Counted from the first letter of the stretch, positions 33,210 through 41,816 are shown. The stretch is 64,000 nucleotides of DNA from JAMQPK01 sp963782595 (GCA_963782595.1 CAWAKJ010000005.1:372001-436000); one strand, 5' to 3'. Translations and numbers: made by a program. The notes: generated by a model from the letters alone, not told the origin.

Positions 33210-34001
33210 TCAGGCCATTTCCGTGAACTCCCGATCGGGAGCCTGCATCATCTCCGAGCTCGAGAGAAATGCCTGGACCTGACGCCGCAAGTCCTCCTGC
33301 AGCACGTCGACGGGGCGTCTGGCATCCAGTACCCGGAACCCGAATTCGTCGGCCATCGAGCCATACTCGCGCAGCAGCTTGTTCTGATACGAACGAAAAC
33401 TGTCGTAGATGTCGTCGCCGCCTTTGAGGTCCATCCCGGACTCCCAGAAGTCCATCCCGCGGGCCGACAGTACCCGTCGAATCAGCGTGTCGACGTCGAT
33501 TTTCAGGTAGAACACCAGGTGCGGGGCGATGGCAAATCCGTAAAGGCTCCGCAGCCATGCGCGATCGACACCGCGCACCCCCGCGCGCGCGAGCGCGGAG
33601 AAAATGTAGCGGTCCGACAGCACAACGAAGCCGGCCTTGAGCGCGGGGATGACTTCCTTTTCGAGCCGGTCGGCAAAGTCGGTGGCATAGAGCAGCACGA
33701 ACGTCAGCTTGTTCAGCGTGTTGCTCGATTTGGCCAGTTCAATCGTCGGCTGCATCAGCGCCGAGCGTGTCCATCCGGTTTCGACAACGCCGTAGCCCTG
33801 CACTTCGAGCCATTCGCGCAAGAGGCGAATCTGGGTGCTCCGTCCAACCCCGTCGGTGCCTTCGACGGCGATAATCTTTCCCGGATAGTGCTCGATCGGA
33901 GCATAGGGCAGACCGTGGCCGTAGTAGCGTCCGGGCTGAATGTGCCCGTTGGCGCCAAACACGGGTGGCTGATCTTTTCCTTCCGCTTTCTGCTCTGTCA
34001 T
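33210..34001 (-). CDS. thymidylate kinase-like protein with variant P-loop
   Basis: 263 aa. The core KIIAVEGTDGVGRSTQIRLLREWL is the dTMP-kinase P-loop, but the Walker A Lys is Arg (GTDGVGRST). ATDFADRLEKEVIPALKAGFVVLSDRY supplies the DR(Y) substrate motif, followed by ARAGVRGVDRAW. A 40-residue N-terminal extension precedes the fold. Together with the neighbouring paralogue it may be a P-loop kinase of unknown substrate. A nucleotide kinase role is inferred from the fold only. Confidence 0.7.
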   Translation of the reverse strand: MTEQKAEGKDQPPVFGANGHIQPGRYYGHGLPYAPIEHYPGKIIAVEGTDGVGRSTQIRLLREWLEVQGYGVVETGWTRSALMQPTIELAKSSNTLNKLTFVLLYATDFADRLEKEVIPALKAGFVVLSDRYIFSALARAGVRGVDRAWLRSLYGFAIAPHLVFYLKIDVDTLIRRVLSARGMDFWESGMDLKGGDDIYDSFRSYQNKLLREYGSMADEFGFRVLDARRPVDVLQEDLRRQVQAFLSSSEMMQAPDREFTEMA

Positions 34002-34010
34002 TTTTCCGAC

Positions 34011-34700
34011 CTACTGATTCACAGCCTCGAGTGTCGGCTTTTCCAACTGCCTCGAGACCAGGTTCCTCACCATCTGCTGCTGATCCGTAATGGACAGCGA
34101 TGCGTCGACGACGCGCAGACCAAATTCTTCGACGAGCCGATCGTACTCGTCGAGCACCTTGCCTTGAAACATCCGGAAGCTCTCCTGGGCGTTGACGCTC
34201 CACCCCATGTCCAGGCCGGCTTCGTAGAATTTCAGCTTCACGCGACGCGCCATCAGACGATCGAGCGAGACGTCAATCGGCACGCGGAAATACAGGGCGA
34301 GGTCCGGCCTTACCGCGAAGCTGTAGAGGTCGCGCACCCAGGCGCGATCGACGCCGCGCGCCACGTCGCGCGCGAATGCCGTGTACGCATAGCGATCGGC
34401 CAGCACGATCATCCCCGCCTTCAGGGGCGGCACGATGTGATAGAGCAGCCGGTCCGCGAAGTCAGTGGCGTGTAGCAAACTGAAGGTCGTCGGCGTCAGA
34501 GAATTCTTTTTCTTTCCCATTTTCGTCGCCGCTTTCACGAGCGCCGACGAGTTCCATTCCGTGACGAACACCCGTAGACCGGCGGCGTTCAGCCACTTGG
34601 CCAGCAGCGCGAGCTGTGTGGTCTTTCCCGACCCGTCGATGCCTTCGACCACGAACAGCTTGCCCGGGTACTCGTGAGGTGTGCTCAGGTTGTTCAGCAT
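34011..34700 (-). CDS. thymidylate kinase family protein
   Basis: 229 aa. Canonical P-loop FVVEGIDGSGKTTQLALLAKWL, then ATDFADRLLYHIVPPLKAGMIVLADRYAYTAFARDVARGVDRAW, the same architecture as the next gene downstream (33210-34001). It may be the genuine dTMP kinase (tmk), or one of a paired family sitting beside phosphate genes. Its first 238 bp overlap the extended ppx frame, but the ATG coincides with where ppx homology ends. Confidence 0.75.
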   Translation of the reverse strand: MLNNLSTPHEYPGKLFVVEGIDGSGKTTQLALLAKWLNAAGLRVFVTEWNSSALVKAATKMGKKKNSLTPTTFSLLHATDFADRLLYHIVPPLKAGMIVLADRYAYTAFARDVARGVDRAWVRDLYSFAVRPDLALYFRVPIDVSLDRLMARRVKLKFYEAGLDMGWSVNAQESFRMFQGKVLDEYDRLVEEFGLRVVDASLSITDQQQMVRNLVSRQLEKPTLEAVNQ

Positions 34701-36237
34701 AAGAGACTCTGCCGGCGCCCAGTCGAATAGGTTTCCCTAATGCGCGTTCGAGGGGCGCCGTCTGGCGCTGGGCGGCCCAGAGCTCGAGCTCGGCGTCGCC
34801 CGTGGTGCGGAGCTTGACGAGATACTCCTCGCCGCGGTCGTGGATCTCGACGCCGGTCACGGCCTGCGCGTGGCTGCGGTCGAGCGTTTCCGCGAAGCGG
34901 AGGATGGCCGATAGCATGCGCACGATTCTGCGGTTCTTCCCGCCGAGCTCGCCGAAGTCAGCGTGCGATTTCTTCGGCGCCGACTTGCGATGATACCGCG
35001 CGATGAGCGCGATCATCTCGGCCTCGGCCGGCTCGAGCCCCCGCAGATCGCCATTCTTGATCAGGTAATAGGAATGTTTGTGATGCCGTGGATAGCTGAT
35101 GTGCGTGCCGATGTCGTGCAGCAGCGCGGCGAACTCGAGCCATTCGCGCTCGCGATCGGTCAGTCCGTGGACGCCGCGTAACTGATCGAACAGAGACAAC
35201 GACAGCCGCGCCACCTGATTCGCGTGCTCCGGCCAGTAGCTGCAGCGCTCGGCGAGCTCGATGACGCTGCGCCGCCGGACGTCGGGGTACTGGCCGGCCT
35301 GCGCGATGTGCTTGCGGTTGCGCTGGATGTAATCGAGGACGAGGCCCTCGCGCAACGCAAGATCGCACAGCGTGATCTCGGGGGCCTCGAGGTGCTGCAA
35401 CACCGAGTCGAGCAGCACCGCCCCCGAGACGATGAGGTCGGCGCGCCGCGGATCGAGCCCGGGTAGTTTCATGCGCTCGGTGATGCTGCGGTTGACCATC
35501 TCCTTCCGCAGTCGGTGAATCTGTTTGGCCGACACGCGCAGATTGCGAATCTCGTCGCTGGCGCGCCTGCGCTCGATCGATGCGACCGTCCCGAGACTCA
35601 GGATCGTCCCCGAGGTGCCAATCACGCGGTCGAAGCCGGCGTTGCGGATACTGCGAAGATAGCTGGACAGCTCGTCCCCGATGTGGCGGACGAGCTTGCG
35701 TTCGTCGCGTCCCGAAAGCGGGTCGCTATGCACGAAGCGCTCTGTCAGCCGGATGACCCCGAGCTTGAAGCTTTTTGCGTCACGGAGCGACGTGCCCGAT
35801 CCGTGCGTGATCTCGACGCTGCCACCGCCGATATCCACCACAACCGCTGACGCGCCTGCAACATCGACGCCGTAGACAGCGGCAAGATGGATGAGCCGCG
35901 CCTCTTCGGTGCCGGAGATCACCTGCGGCTTGATGCCCGTCTCGCGTTCCACGGCCGCCAGAAATTCGCCGCCGTTGGCGGCCTCGCGAACGGCGCTGGT
36001 GGCCGCGGCGAGAATTTCTTCAACCTGATGGGATTCGGCCAGCCGGCGGAAGCGCGAAAACGCCTGCAGCGCGGCGGTCATGGCCTCGGTCGTCAACGCC
36101 TTGCCGTCGAGCCCACCCGAGCCGAGCCGCACCATCTCCTTTTCGCGGTCGATGACTTCGAAGGACAGATCGGGACGGATCTGTACCACGATCATGTGCA
36201 TCGAATTTGTACCGCAGTCGATCGCCGCTATTCGCAT
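34462..36237 (-). CDS. ppx: exopolyphosphatase / pppGpp phosphohydrolase (Ppx/GppA) with HD-like C-terminal domain
   Basis: 591 aa as read. Residues 1-300 are the ASKHA phosphatase core: IAAIDCGTNSMHMIVVQI, ATSAVREAANGGEF, VVVDIGGGSVEITHG and GTSGTILSLG. Residues 315-500 form the HD-type domain (LLHDIGTHISYPRHHKHSYYLI). Recognisable homology ends near residue 525 (LERALGKPIRLG). The last 65 residues are Arg-rich, run out of phase through the downstream kinase gene and look like a lost stop codon. It hydrolyses terminal phosphates of polyphosphate. Confidence 0.88.
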   Translation of the reverse strand: MRIAAIDCGTNSMHMIVVQIRPDLSFEVIDREKEMVRLGSGGLDGKALTTEAMTAALQAFSRFRRLAESHQVEEILAAATSAVREAANGGEFLAAVERETGIKPQVISGTEEARLIHLAAVYGVDVAGASAVVVDIGGGSVEITHGSGTSLRDAKSFKLGVIRLTERFVHSDPLSGRDERKLVRHIGDELSSYLRSIRNAGFDRVIGTSGTILSLGTVASIERRRASDEIRNLRVSAKQIHRLRKEMVNRSITERMKLPGLDPRRADLIVSGAVLLDSVLQHLEAPEITLCDLALREGLVLDYIQRNRKHIAQAGQYPDVRRRSVIELAERCSYWPEHANQVARLSLSLFDQLRGVHGLTDREREWLEFAALLHDIGTHISYPRHHKHSYYLIKNGDLRGLEPAEAEMIALIARYHRKSAPKKSHADFGELGGKNRRIVRMLSAILRFAETLDRSHAQAVTGVEIHDRGEEYLVKLRTTGDAELELWAAQRQTAPLERALGKPIRLGAGRVSYAEQPEHTSRVPGQAVRGRRHRRVGKDHTARAAGQVAERRRSTGVRHGMELVGARESGDENGKEKEFSDADDLQFATRH

Positions 36238-36256
36238 CTATCTGATTTTAAAAGAT

Positions 36257-36285
36257 TTGTCACTGTTACACGGACTTCTTATAAT
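36257..36285 (+). promoter_or_regulatory. CHAD gene promoter with Pho-box-like half sites
   Basis: TTGTCA (36257-36262), a 17-bp spacer and TATAAT (36280-36285) form a near-consensus promoter. TGTCAC and GTTACAC in and after the -35 resemble the Pho-box units, but here without the 11-bp phase, so Pho control is less sure than at other sites. Confidence 0.6.
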
Positions 36286-36332
36286 AGAATGCAGAAAACG
36301 GACAATTCTGCCCCATTGGCCCGCATCCTAGC

Positions 36333-37295
36333 ATGAACGCAACAAGCTCCCGTGACAGACTCTGGCGGAAACGGCTGAACGAACTGAGCGCCGTGTGGCC
36401 CGATTTCGTCAGCGGGCGCACGACCGGCCTGCACAAGACCCGCGTGGCGTCGCGCCGGATTCGCGAGGCGCTGCCCATCGTCGGTGTCACCGCCCCTTCG
36501 GAGAAAGTGAAAAAACTCGGCAAGAAAATGCGGAGCTTGACGCGTTCGCTTGGTCCGATTCGCGAGCTCGACGTCGAGCTCGCACTTCTCGAGGACCGCA
36601 CGGCTTCTGATGGTGTATCGGCCCGGGCGCTCGAAATCGTGCGCCGCGAGATCGCGTCGCGTCGCCAGGTCTTGCGCGAAGAGCTCAAGGAGGATTCGCC
36701 GGTCAGCGACCTCAAGAAGCTGATCAAGAAGCTCGAGCGCGTGGCGAATGGCAAAGGTGCGAAGGCCAGGGGGCACAAGGCGACGCGCAGGCTCGAGGAA
36801 GAGTGGCGCGGCGTGCTCGCGGCGCGCTTGATGCGCCGCGCGAAGAGGCTGAGCCTCGCGCTCGAAGAGGCTGGTCCGCTGTACGCGCCCGACCGGCTGC
36901 ATCACATTCGCATCTCGACGAAGAAGCTGCGGTACGCGGTCGAGATTGCGCGCGACGCCGGCGTGGCCGGTGTGACACCGTTGCTGAAAATTTTCAAGTG
37001 GCATCAGGACCGGCTCGGACATCTGCACGATCTCCAGACGCTGTTGAAGCACGTGCGCGAAACCGAGACGTCACCCGGCGCAGGGGCGATCGTGCACGAT
37101 CTCAATCCGTACGCCGACACGCTCGAGCGCGAGTGCCGCCGGCTGCATGCGGTGTTCGTCGAGCGCCGCGGCGAGCTGATGAGCGTCGTGAAGCAGATCC
37201 GCCAGCACATCGTACCCGCCCTCACGACGCTGCCGCGCCGTCAGGCCCATGTCGTCCCGCGAGTGTCCGATCACGCCCGCGTCCGCGCAAAGTAG
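36333..37295 (+). CDS. CHAD domain protein
   Basis: 320 aa. The CHAD fold shows its conserved basic His/Lys/Arg positions: TGLHKTRVASRRIREALPIV near residue 30, KKMRSLTRSLGPIRELDVELALLED, and LHHIRISTKKLRYAVEI with WHQDRLGHLHDLQTLL. CHAD domains bind inorganic polyphosphate and are often found with polyphosphate enzymes. Here it is divergent from ppx and followed 3 bp later by sixA, which supports a polyphosphate-related role. Confidence 0.92.
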   Translation: MNATSSRDRLWRKRLNELSAVWPDFVSGRTTGLHKTRVASRRIREALPIVGVTAPSEKVKKLGKKMRSLTRSLGPIRELDVELALLEDRTASDGVSARALEIVRREIASRRQVLREELKEDSPVSDLKKLIKKLERVANGKGAKARGHKATRRLEEEWRGVLAARLMRRAKRLSLALEEAGPLYAPDRLHHIRISTKKLRYAVEIARDAGVAGVTPLLKIFKWHQDRLGHLHDLQTLLKHVRETETSPGAGAIVHDLNPYADTLERECRRLHAVFVERRGELMSVVKQIRQHIVPALTTLPRRQAHVVPRVSDHARVRAK

Positions 37296-37298
37296 CTG

Positions 37299-37808
37299 AT
37301 GGAAACGGAAGGGTTCGAGCTCTACCTGATCCGGCATGGTCTTGCGGCCGAGAGGGGAGAGAGCTATCCGGACGACACGAAGCGGCCGCTGACGAGCGAG
37401 GGTATGCAGAAGCTGCGCAAAGAAGCGAAAGCGCTGCTGGCACTCGATGTCACGTTTGACGTGATCCTGACCAGCCCGTTGGTGCGCACGCGTCAGACCG
37501 CCGAAATTATCGCAGCCGCGTTCCGGAACGCGCCGCCAATCGTCAACATGCTGTCACTCGCGCCCGGCGGCGCGCACAACGCCATCGTCGAAGAGCTGAC
37601 CAAGCAGCATCGCAAACACTACATTGCGCTCGTCGGGCACGAACCGGGGATAGGCGAGCTGGCGGGCCGATTGATTGGGCTTCGGCGGCCGCTCGAGTTC
37701 AAGAAAGGCGCGATCTGTCGAATCGATGTTGCGGCGCTGCCGCCAACGGGCCCGGGTCAGCTGAAGTGGTTCCTTACGCCTCGCGTCCTGCGTCGGATTG
37801 GAAAATGA
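37299..37808 (+). CDS. sixA: phosphohistidine phosphatase SixA
   Basis: 169 aa. Histidine phosphatase superfamily: LYLIRHGLAAERGESYPDD (RHG with catalytic His), LTSPLVRTRQTAEIIA and ALVGHEPGIGELAG (second His). The length and the TKRPLTSEGMQKLRKEAKALL block match SixA. It dephosphorylates phosphohistidine on proteins such as ArcB HPt or PTS-Ntr components in E. coli. Operon partner of the CHAD gene. Confidence 0.9.
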   Translation: METEGFELYLIRHGLAAERGESYPDDTKRPLTSEGMQKLRKEAKALLALDVTFDVILTSPLVRTRQTAEIIAAAFRNAPPIVNMLSLAPGGAHNAIVEELTKQHRKHYIALVGHEPGIGELAGRLIGLRRPLEFKKGAICRIDVAALPPTGPGQLKWFLTPRVLRRIGK

Positions 37809-37809
37809 T

Positions 37810-38022
37810 TTAGGTCTCCAGCCATCCTTCGCTCAGCAACGCCAGGGCTTTCATCTCGAACAGTGCCATCTGCGATTCAACCCGACGCCAGTCCCGGATA
37901 TGGCTCGTCTGCATCGTTTCGCGCCCGTCCTGCTCGCGCGCGATCCAGCCAAAGCCATCGCTATGTTCGATCGTGAACTGTCGCGTCTGGCCCTGTGCGG
38001 CCAGTCGTTTGGTGAAAATCAT
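37810..38022 (-). CDS. small uncharacterised protein, paralogue of the one at 41950
   Basis: 70 aa. It begins MIFTKRLAAQGQTRQFTIEH and ends with RDWRRVESQMALFEMKALALLSEGW. It aligns end to end without gaps with the product of 41950-42174: the MIFT start, R-[QE]-F, GW, RE, DW-RVE, M--F, A--L and GW are shared. No known domain recognised; composition suggests a small soluble alpha/beta protein. A two-unit Pho-like repeat lies upstream at 38090-38107, and the gene converges with sixA with a 1-bp gap. Confidence 0.65.
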   Translation of the reverse strand: MIFTKRLAAQGQTRQFTIEHSDGFGWIAREQDGRETMQTSHIRDWRRVESQMALFEMKALALLSEGWLET

Positions 38023-38089
38023 ATTGGGTCCCTTTTTCGAGGAAGTCTGCCCGGAGGTAGAGATGTTGCACTACTTCAAACGCGATGAA

Positions 38090-38107
38090 TGTAAACTTTG
38101 TGTAACG
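38090..38107 (-). promoter_or_regulatory. putative Pho box upstream of the small protein gene
   Basis: TGTAAAC (38090) and TGTAACG (38101) are exactly 11 bp apart. On the gene strand this reads CGTTACACAAAGTTTACATT. It lies about 70 bp before the ATG at 38022. Confidence 0.55.
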
Positions 38108-38272
38108 TATCGCACCTAGGTATAGGCGGATTGGTCGTTAATCACGTCACTGAAGACTTTAGAACTTTGGACTTACATTTTTGACCGCGATACTCCCAGC
38201 ACTTCACCCGAACTTCGCTCCCGCCAGCTAAAGCGCTCTTCCGAGTCTCTTTGAGCCGCCTTTTTTGGTACG

Positions 38273-38601
38273 TTTCGACGCAGAGGCGCGGAGGCGCAGA
38301 GAAGGCACGCTGATCGGTAACACAGAGAAAAAGGAGATCTACATCGACTTCGCGCCGTTGGCGCGCACGAAGAGGAAGACCGCCGAACATCAAGAGCCCG
38401 AATCATGCCGCTCTTGTATTCGGCGGTCTCCCTCTTCGCGCGTGGGCCGCGTTCGCGGCCCACGAAGTCGATGCCTCCGACAAGCCCGCTTCCGCACCCA
38501 TAGAGGCCATCACGCCGCACGGTATGTCGTCGAGCTCGTCGCGTCGTCGTGTTCCTGCTTTTGTGGTCTTGTCTCGGCGTCTCGGCGCCTCTGCGTCGGA
38601 C
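38273..38601. mobile_element. MITE-like element with 29-bp terminal inverted repeats
   Basis: The ends 38274-38302 (TTCGACGCAGAGGCGCGGAG start) and 38572-38600 are inverted repeats with 25 of 29 matches. TACG flanks both sides (38269-38272 and 38602-38605) as a possible target duplication. Inside, 38342-38473 is a nested palindrome: CATCGACTTCG/CGAAGTCGATG, AGACCGCCGAA/TTCGGCGGTCT and AAGAGC/GCTCTT. No credible gene is present; the 133-aa frame across it is low complexity and Arg-rich. The rest of the 38023-38662 gap holds only the Pho-like repeat. Confidence 0.6.
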
Positions 38602-38662
38602 TACGGCGATCAGAAAACGGCAATAGACGGACACTACGTACCACAGGGAATCGAAAGCGGCG

Positions 38663-39919
38663 CTAGACGATCGTACCCGGCGGTATGCGACCACCCTTGG
38701 GCACGATGATGATGCCGCTGCGGATGAAGTAGCCGTCGCCGTCGGCATTTTGTACACCGGCCGTGTTGAGCAGCCGCGCGCCGTCGCCGATCGTGGCGTT
38801 CTTGTCCATGATGACGCGATCGAGGGTGACGTCGCGGCCGATGCCGAGCGGAGCCGTGGCTTCGGTTTCGTACATATCCGCGCCGAGCAGTACTGATCGC
38901 GTGATGCGCGTCCCCTTGGAGACACGCGTGCGGATGCCGATGACCGACTGCTCGATGGAGCATTCATCGAGAAAGCACCCTTCGGCCACGATCGACTCGC
39001 GTACCGAACACGAGCGCATGTGCGACGGCGGAAGAAACCGCTCGTGCGTATAGACAGGCCGCTGTGGATCGTAGAAGTTGAACGGCGCGTTCGGCTCCGT
39101 CAGCATGATGTTGGCGTCGTAGAACGACTCGACGGTGCCGACATCGGCCCAGTATCCGTCGTGCAGGTACGCACGCACTCGATGCGTCTGCAGCGCGCCA
39201 GGGATGATTTCGCGCCCGAAATCGGTGACGTTGGTGTTCTGCAGCAGTTCGAGCAGTACAGCGCGCGAAAACACGTAGATGCCCATCGAGGCGATGAACG
39301 GCTTCGCCTGGTCGAAGTACAGGCCGTGAAACGGATTTCCCGGCGGAATACTGCTGTCGATCTCCGCAAGGCGCTCGCGCGTCGGCTTCTCTTCGAAACC
39401 GACGATGCGCCCTTCGCGATCGAACCGGAAGATCCCCATCCCGGGTGCGTCGTATGGCGTGGCCGGGAGCGCGGCAACGGTGATGTCGGCATCCTCCTTC
39501 ACGTGTGCGTCGAGCAGCCGTCGGTAGTCCATCCGGTAAAGATGATCGCCGGCGAGAATCAGATAGTAGCGGGCGTCGTATCGCAGGAAATGGCGCGTGG
39601 CCTGACGCACCGCATCGGCCGTGCCCTGGAACCAGTTCGAGTTGTCGGGCGTTTGTTCGGCGGCGATGATGTCGACAAACCCGTGCGAGAACGGATCCAT
39701 GCGATAGGTTCCCGCGACGTGATGATTCAGCGAGGCCGAATTGAACTGCGTGAGGACGAAAATCCGCCGCAGATCGGCGTGCAGGCAGTTGCTGATCGGC
39801 ACATCGATGAGACGGTACTTGCCGCCGATCGGCACCGCCGGCTTCGAGCGCAGCTGCGTGAGAGGGAAGAGACGGGATCCCTGGCCGCCGCCCAGGATGA
39901 TCGCAAGCACATCGTTCAC
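38663..39919 (-). CDS. glgC: glucose-1-phosphate adenylyltransferase
   Basis: 418 aa. The N-terminal nucleotidyltransferase has AIILGGGQGSRLFPLTQLRSKPAVPIGGKYRLIDVPISNC and LAGDHLYRMDY. FEEKPT and the glucose-1-P-contacting DVGTVESFYDAN follow. The C-terminal left-handed beta-helix is seen as repeating SVIGIRTRVSKGTRI-type units. It makes ADP-glucose, the committed step of bacterial glycogen synthesis. It lies 1 bp after the RMD1-like gene and downstream of phoB. Confidence 0.96.
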   Translation of the reverse strand: MNDVLAIILGGGQGSRLFPLTQLRSKPAVPIGGKYRLIDVPISNCLHADLRRIFVLTQFNSASLNHHVAGTYRMDPFSHGFVDIIAAEQTPDNSNWFQGTADAVRQATRHFLRYDARYYLILAGDHLYRMDYRRLLDAHVKEDADITVAALPATPYDAPGMGIFRFDREGRIVGFEEKPTRERLAEIDSSIPPGNPFHGLYFDQAKPFIASMGIYVFSRAVLLELLQNTNVTDFGREIIPGALQTHRVRAYLHDGYWADVGTVESFYDANIMLTEPNAPFNFYDPQRPVYTHERFLPPSHMRSCSVRESIVAEGCFLDECSIEQSVIGIRTRVSKGTRITRSVLLGADMYETEATAPLGIGRDVTLDRVIMDKNATIGDGARLLNTAGVQNADGDGYFIRSGIIIVPKGGRIPPGTIV

Positions 39920-39920
39920 G

Positions 39921-41012
39921 TCAATTCATGATCCCCATGAAAAAGAGCACCAGCTCGAAAATGAGGATTGCCACGATCGTCGCCTCGAGGAACTCGCCGC
40001 GCAGCATGCCGAGATGCTCGACCGAAAACCGGTAAATGTCGTCGAGCGTCTTCAGCTTCTCGTTCACGCTCGTCTTCCACCGGTTCAAATCGAGCCGTGC
40101 GCCCACGAGCGCGAACACGCGCGCTGCATAGACGTCGCCGACGATCTTCAACGCGTTTTCAGTGCGATCGGTCAGCTCGTTCACGTCGATGAACAGCGCG
40201 TGTACCTGCCGCGCCGCCCGCGCGTAGTGCCGTCCCAGGAACATGTCGTACCAGCGCGCTTTCCTCTGGATGTTGGCATAGATGTTTGCCAGCGCGTTGT
40301 CGAGCAGCTCGTCGTAATAGCGGAACTCCAGCAACTGCGAGTTGGCGAATTCGAAAATCTCGAGCGCGGCCTGAGTGCCGGCGGGAGTATCGTACACGAA
40401 CGCCGCATTCCATGTCGGAATCACCAGGTCGTCGGCCAGATACGAGATTCGGTGCCGAAGAACCTCGTCGCGCTCCTGCCGGCTCAGCGGCAACCGCTCG
40501 CCCCGGAGCAGCGACGCAATCACATCGCCGTGATGTTCGACGAGGCCGTCGGCTGTATGCGGCTGGCTCAGCTCATTCAGCGCGATCACGAGGTAGTCCT
40601 CGGTCAGCGCGGTCGTGCGCGGGGCGGTCATCGCGTTTTGCAGACGCAGGGCAACCGACCGGCAGGCCTGCTCGGCGTGCCGCTCCAGCGCCTCGTTCTC
40701 GACCAGGGTGTTCGAAAGGTTGGCCAGTTCAGGCCAGGTGCCGTCGAAGTCGCGGGTCAGACGGAGGGAGATGACGCCGTAGTCGAACAGCTTGAATCCG
40801 ACGCGGAACCCATCGAGGGCGGGGACGTCGACGGCCGCCCCTTCGAACACGAGAGGCGGCTGCTGATACTGAACATATGCAGGCGTGGCGGGCTTGGCCG
40901 CGAACTTCGCGCGGACGGCACCGCCGATGTCCGCGGCCGCGGTTTGAAGGTTGATGGCCTCTGCAACGTCGAAGAGATAGAGCGCGAAGATTTGGCCATG
41001 AAGGGTCTCCAT
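39921..41012 (-). CDS. RMD1/YagE-like (DUF155-type) protein with C-terminal membrane helix
   Basis: 363 aa. The long soluble part is mostly helical (residues 60-330), ending in one membrane segment FLEATIVAILIFELVLFFMGIM. The layout, a soluble domain followed by a helix-bundle region (RWYDMFLGRHYARAARQVHALFIDVNELTDRTEN) and a C-terminal anchor, resembles RMD1/YagE proteins, but the match is by pattern and not by clear motif. Cellular role unknown. It sits between phoB (12-bp gap) and glgC. Confidence 0.5.
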   Translation of the reverse strand: METLHGQIFALYLFDVAEAINLQTAAADIGGAVRAKFAAKPATPAYVQYQQPPLVFEGAAVDVPALDGFRVGFKLFDYGVISLRLTRDFDGTWPELANLSNTLVENEALERHAEQACRSVALRLQNAMTAPRTTALTEDYLVIALNELSQPHTADGLVEHHGDVIASLLRGERLPLSRQERDEVLRHRISYLADDLVIPTWNAAFVYDTPAGTQAALEIFEFANSQLLEFRYYDELLDNALANIYANIQRKARWYDMFLGRHYARAARQVHALFIDVNELTDRTENALKIVGDVYAARVFALVGARLDLNRWKTSVNEKLKTLDDIYRFSVEHLGMLRGEFLEATIVAILIFELVLFFMGIMN

Positions 41013-41024
41013 GGCCAGAGGATA

Positions 41025-41753
41025 TCAATCTACAGGCGGGGCAGACTCCGGTTCTTCGACAAAGCGGTATCCCATGCCGATCACCGTCTCGATCTGGCGG
41101 CCGGCCCGTCCGAGCTTGCCGCGGAGTCTTCCGACGTGCACATCGACCGATCGCGTTTCGACCTGCCTGTCGAGGCCCCAGACTCGCTCCAGCAGCCTGT
41201 CGCGCGACAGGACGCGATTCCGATTCTCCACAAGGAAGCGCAGCAGCTCGAACTCGCGCTTGGTCAGCCTGACCGGCGAGCCGGAAACCCGCACCGATAC
41301 CGCGTCGAAGTCGATGGCGATATGGCCGCTTTGATATCCCAGGCGCCTTTCCGTTGCGGTGACCTGCGGGGGCCGGCGCAGCACGGCGCGCACGCGAGCG
41401 ACCAGCTCGCGCAGACTGAAGGGCTTTGTAATGTAGTCGTCGGCGCCAAGTTCGAGCCCGGCCACACGATCCGTCTCGCTGACGCGCGCGGTGACCATGA
41501 TGATTGGAATAGCCGCGCTCGCTTCCCGCCCCCGGAGGAGACGGCACACTTCCAGTCCGTCGATGAAGGGAAGGTTCAGATCGAGCAGGACGAGACTCGG
41601 CGGTTCTTCCATAACGCTCTTCAGTGCCGCCGCACCGGTGTTGACGATTTCGACATTCAGCTCACCGCCCCGCTCGAGCGCGTGCTTCATCAGACCCGCA
41701 ATATCTGGTTCGTCCTCGACAATCAGCACCCGAGTCGTATCTGGATTGGTCAC
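41025..41753 (-). CDS. phoB: OmpR/PhoB-family response regulator, probable PhoB
   Basis: 242 aa. Receiver: VLIVEDEPDIAGLMKHAL, phospho-acceptor in LVLLDLNLPFIDGLEV, T in IMVTARV and K in ADDYITKPFSLRELVARVRAVLRR. The winged-helix C-terminal domain (residues 145-235) has LTKREFELLRFLVENRNRVLSRDRLLERVWG and RSVDVHVGRLRGKLG. ITKPFS and VIGMGYRF are PhoB-like. Pho-box repeats upstream and the pst context support PhoB; no adjacent histidine kinase gene is present. Confidence 0.8.
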   Translation of the reverse strand: MTNPDTTRVLIVEDEPDIAGLMKHALERGGELNVEIVNTGAAALKSVMEEPPSLVLLDLNLPFIDGLEVCRLLRGREASAAIPIIMVTARVSETDRVAGLELGADDYITKPFSLRELVARVRAVLRRPPQVTATERRLGYQSGHIAIDFDAVSVRVSGSPVRLTKREFELLRFLVENRNRVLSRDRLLERVWGLDRQVETRSVDVHVGRLRGKLGRAGRQIETVIGMGYRFVEEPESAPPVD

Positions 41754-41776
41754 GACTAGGACATTAAGTGGGGCTT

Positions 41777-41816
41777 GTTACCTCCCGATTGCCTATCTGT
41801 TAATTCTAAGTAACGA
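41777..41816. promoter_or_regulatory. putative Pho box between phoB and the small protein gene
   Basis: GTTACC (41777), a degenerate ATTGCC (41788), GTTAAT (41799) and GTAACG (41810) are in exact 11-bp phase. It lies 24 bp before phoB on the minus strand and about 130 bp before the 41950 gene on the plus strand, so it could serve either or both. Confidence 0.65.

Noticed and set aside
38265..38666. 133-aa plus-strand open frame across the 38.3-38.6 kb region
   Set aside because: Crosses the inverted-repeat element, is Arg/Ser rich and has no ribosome binding site; treated as part of the MITE-like element.
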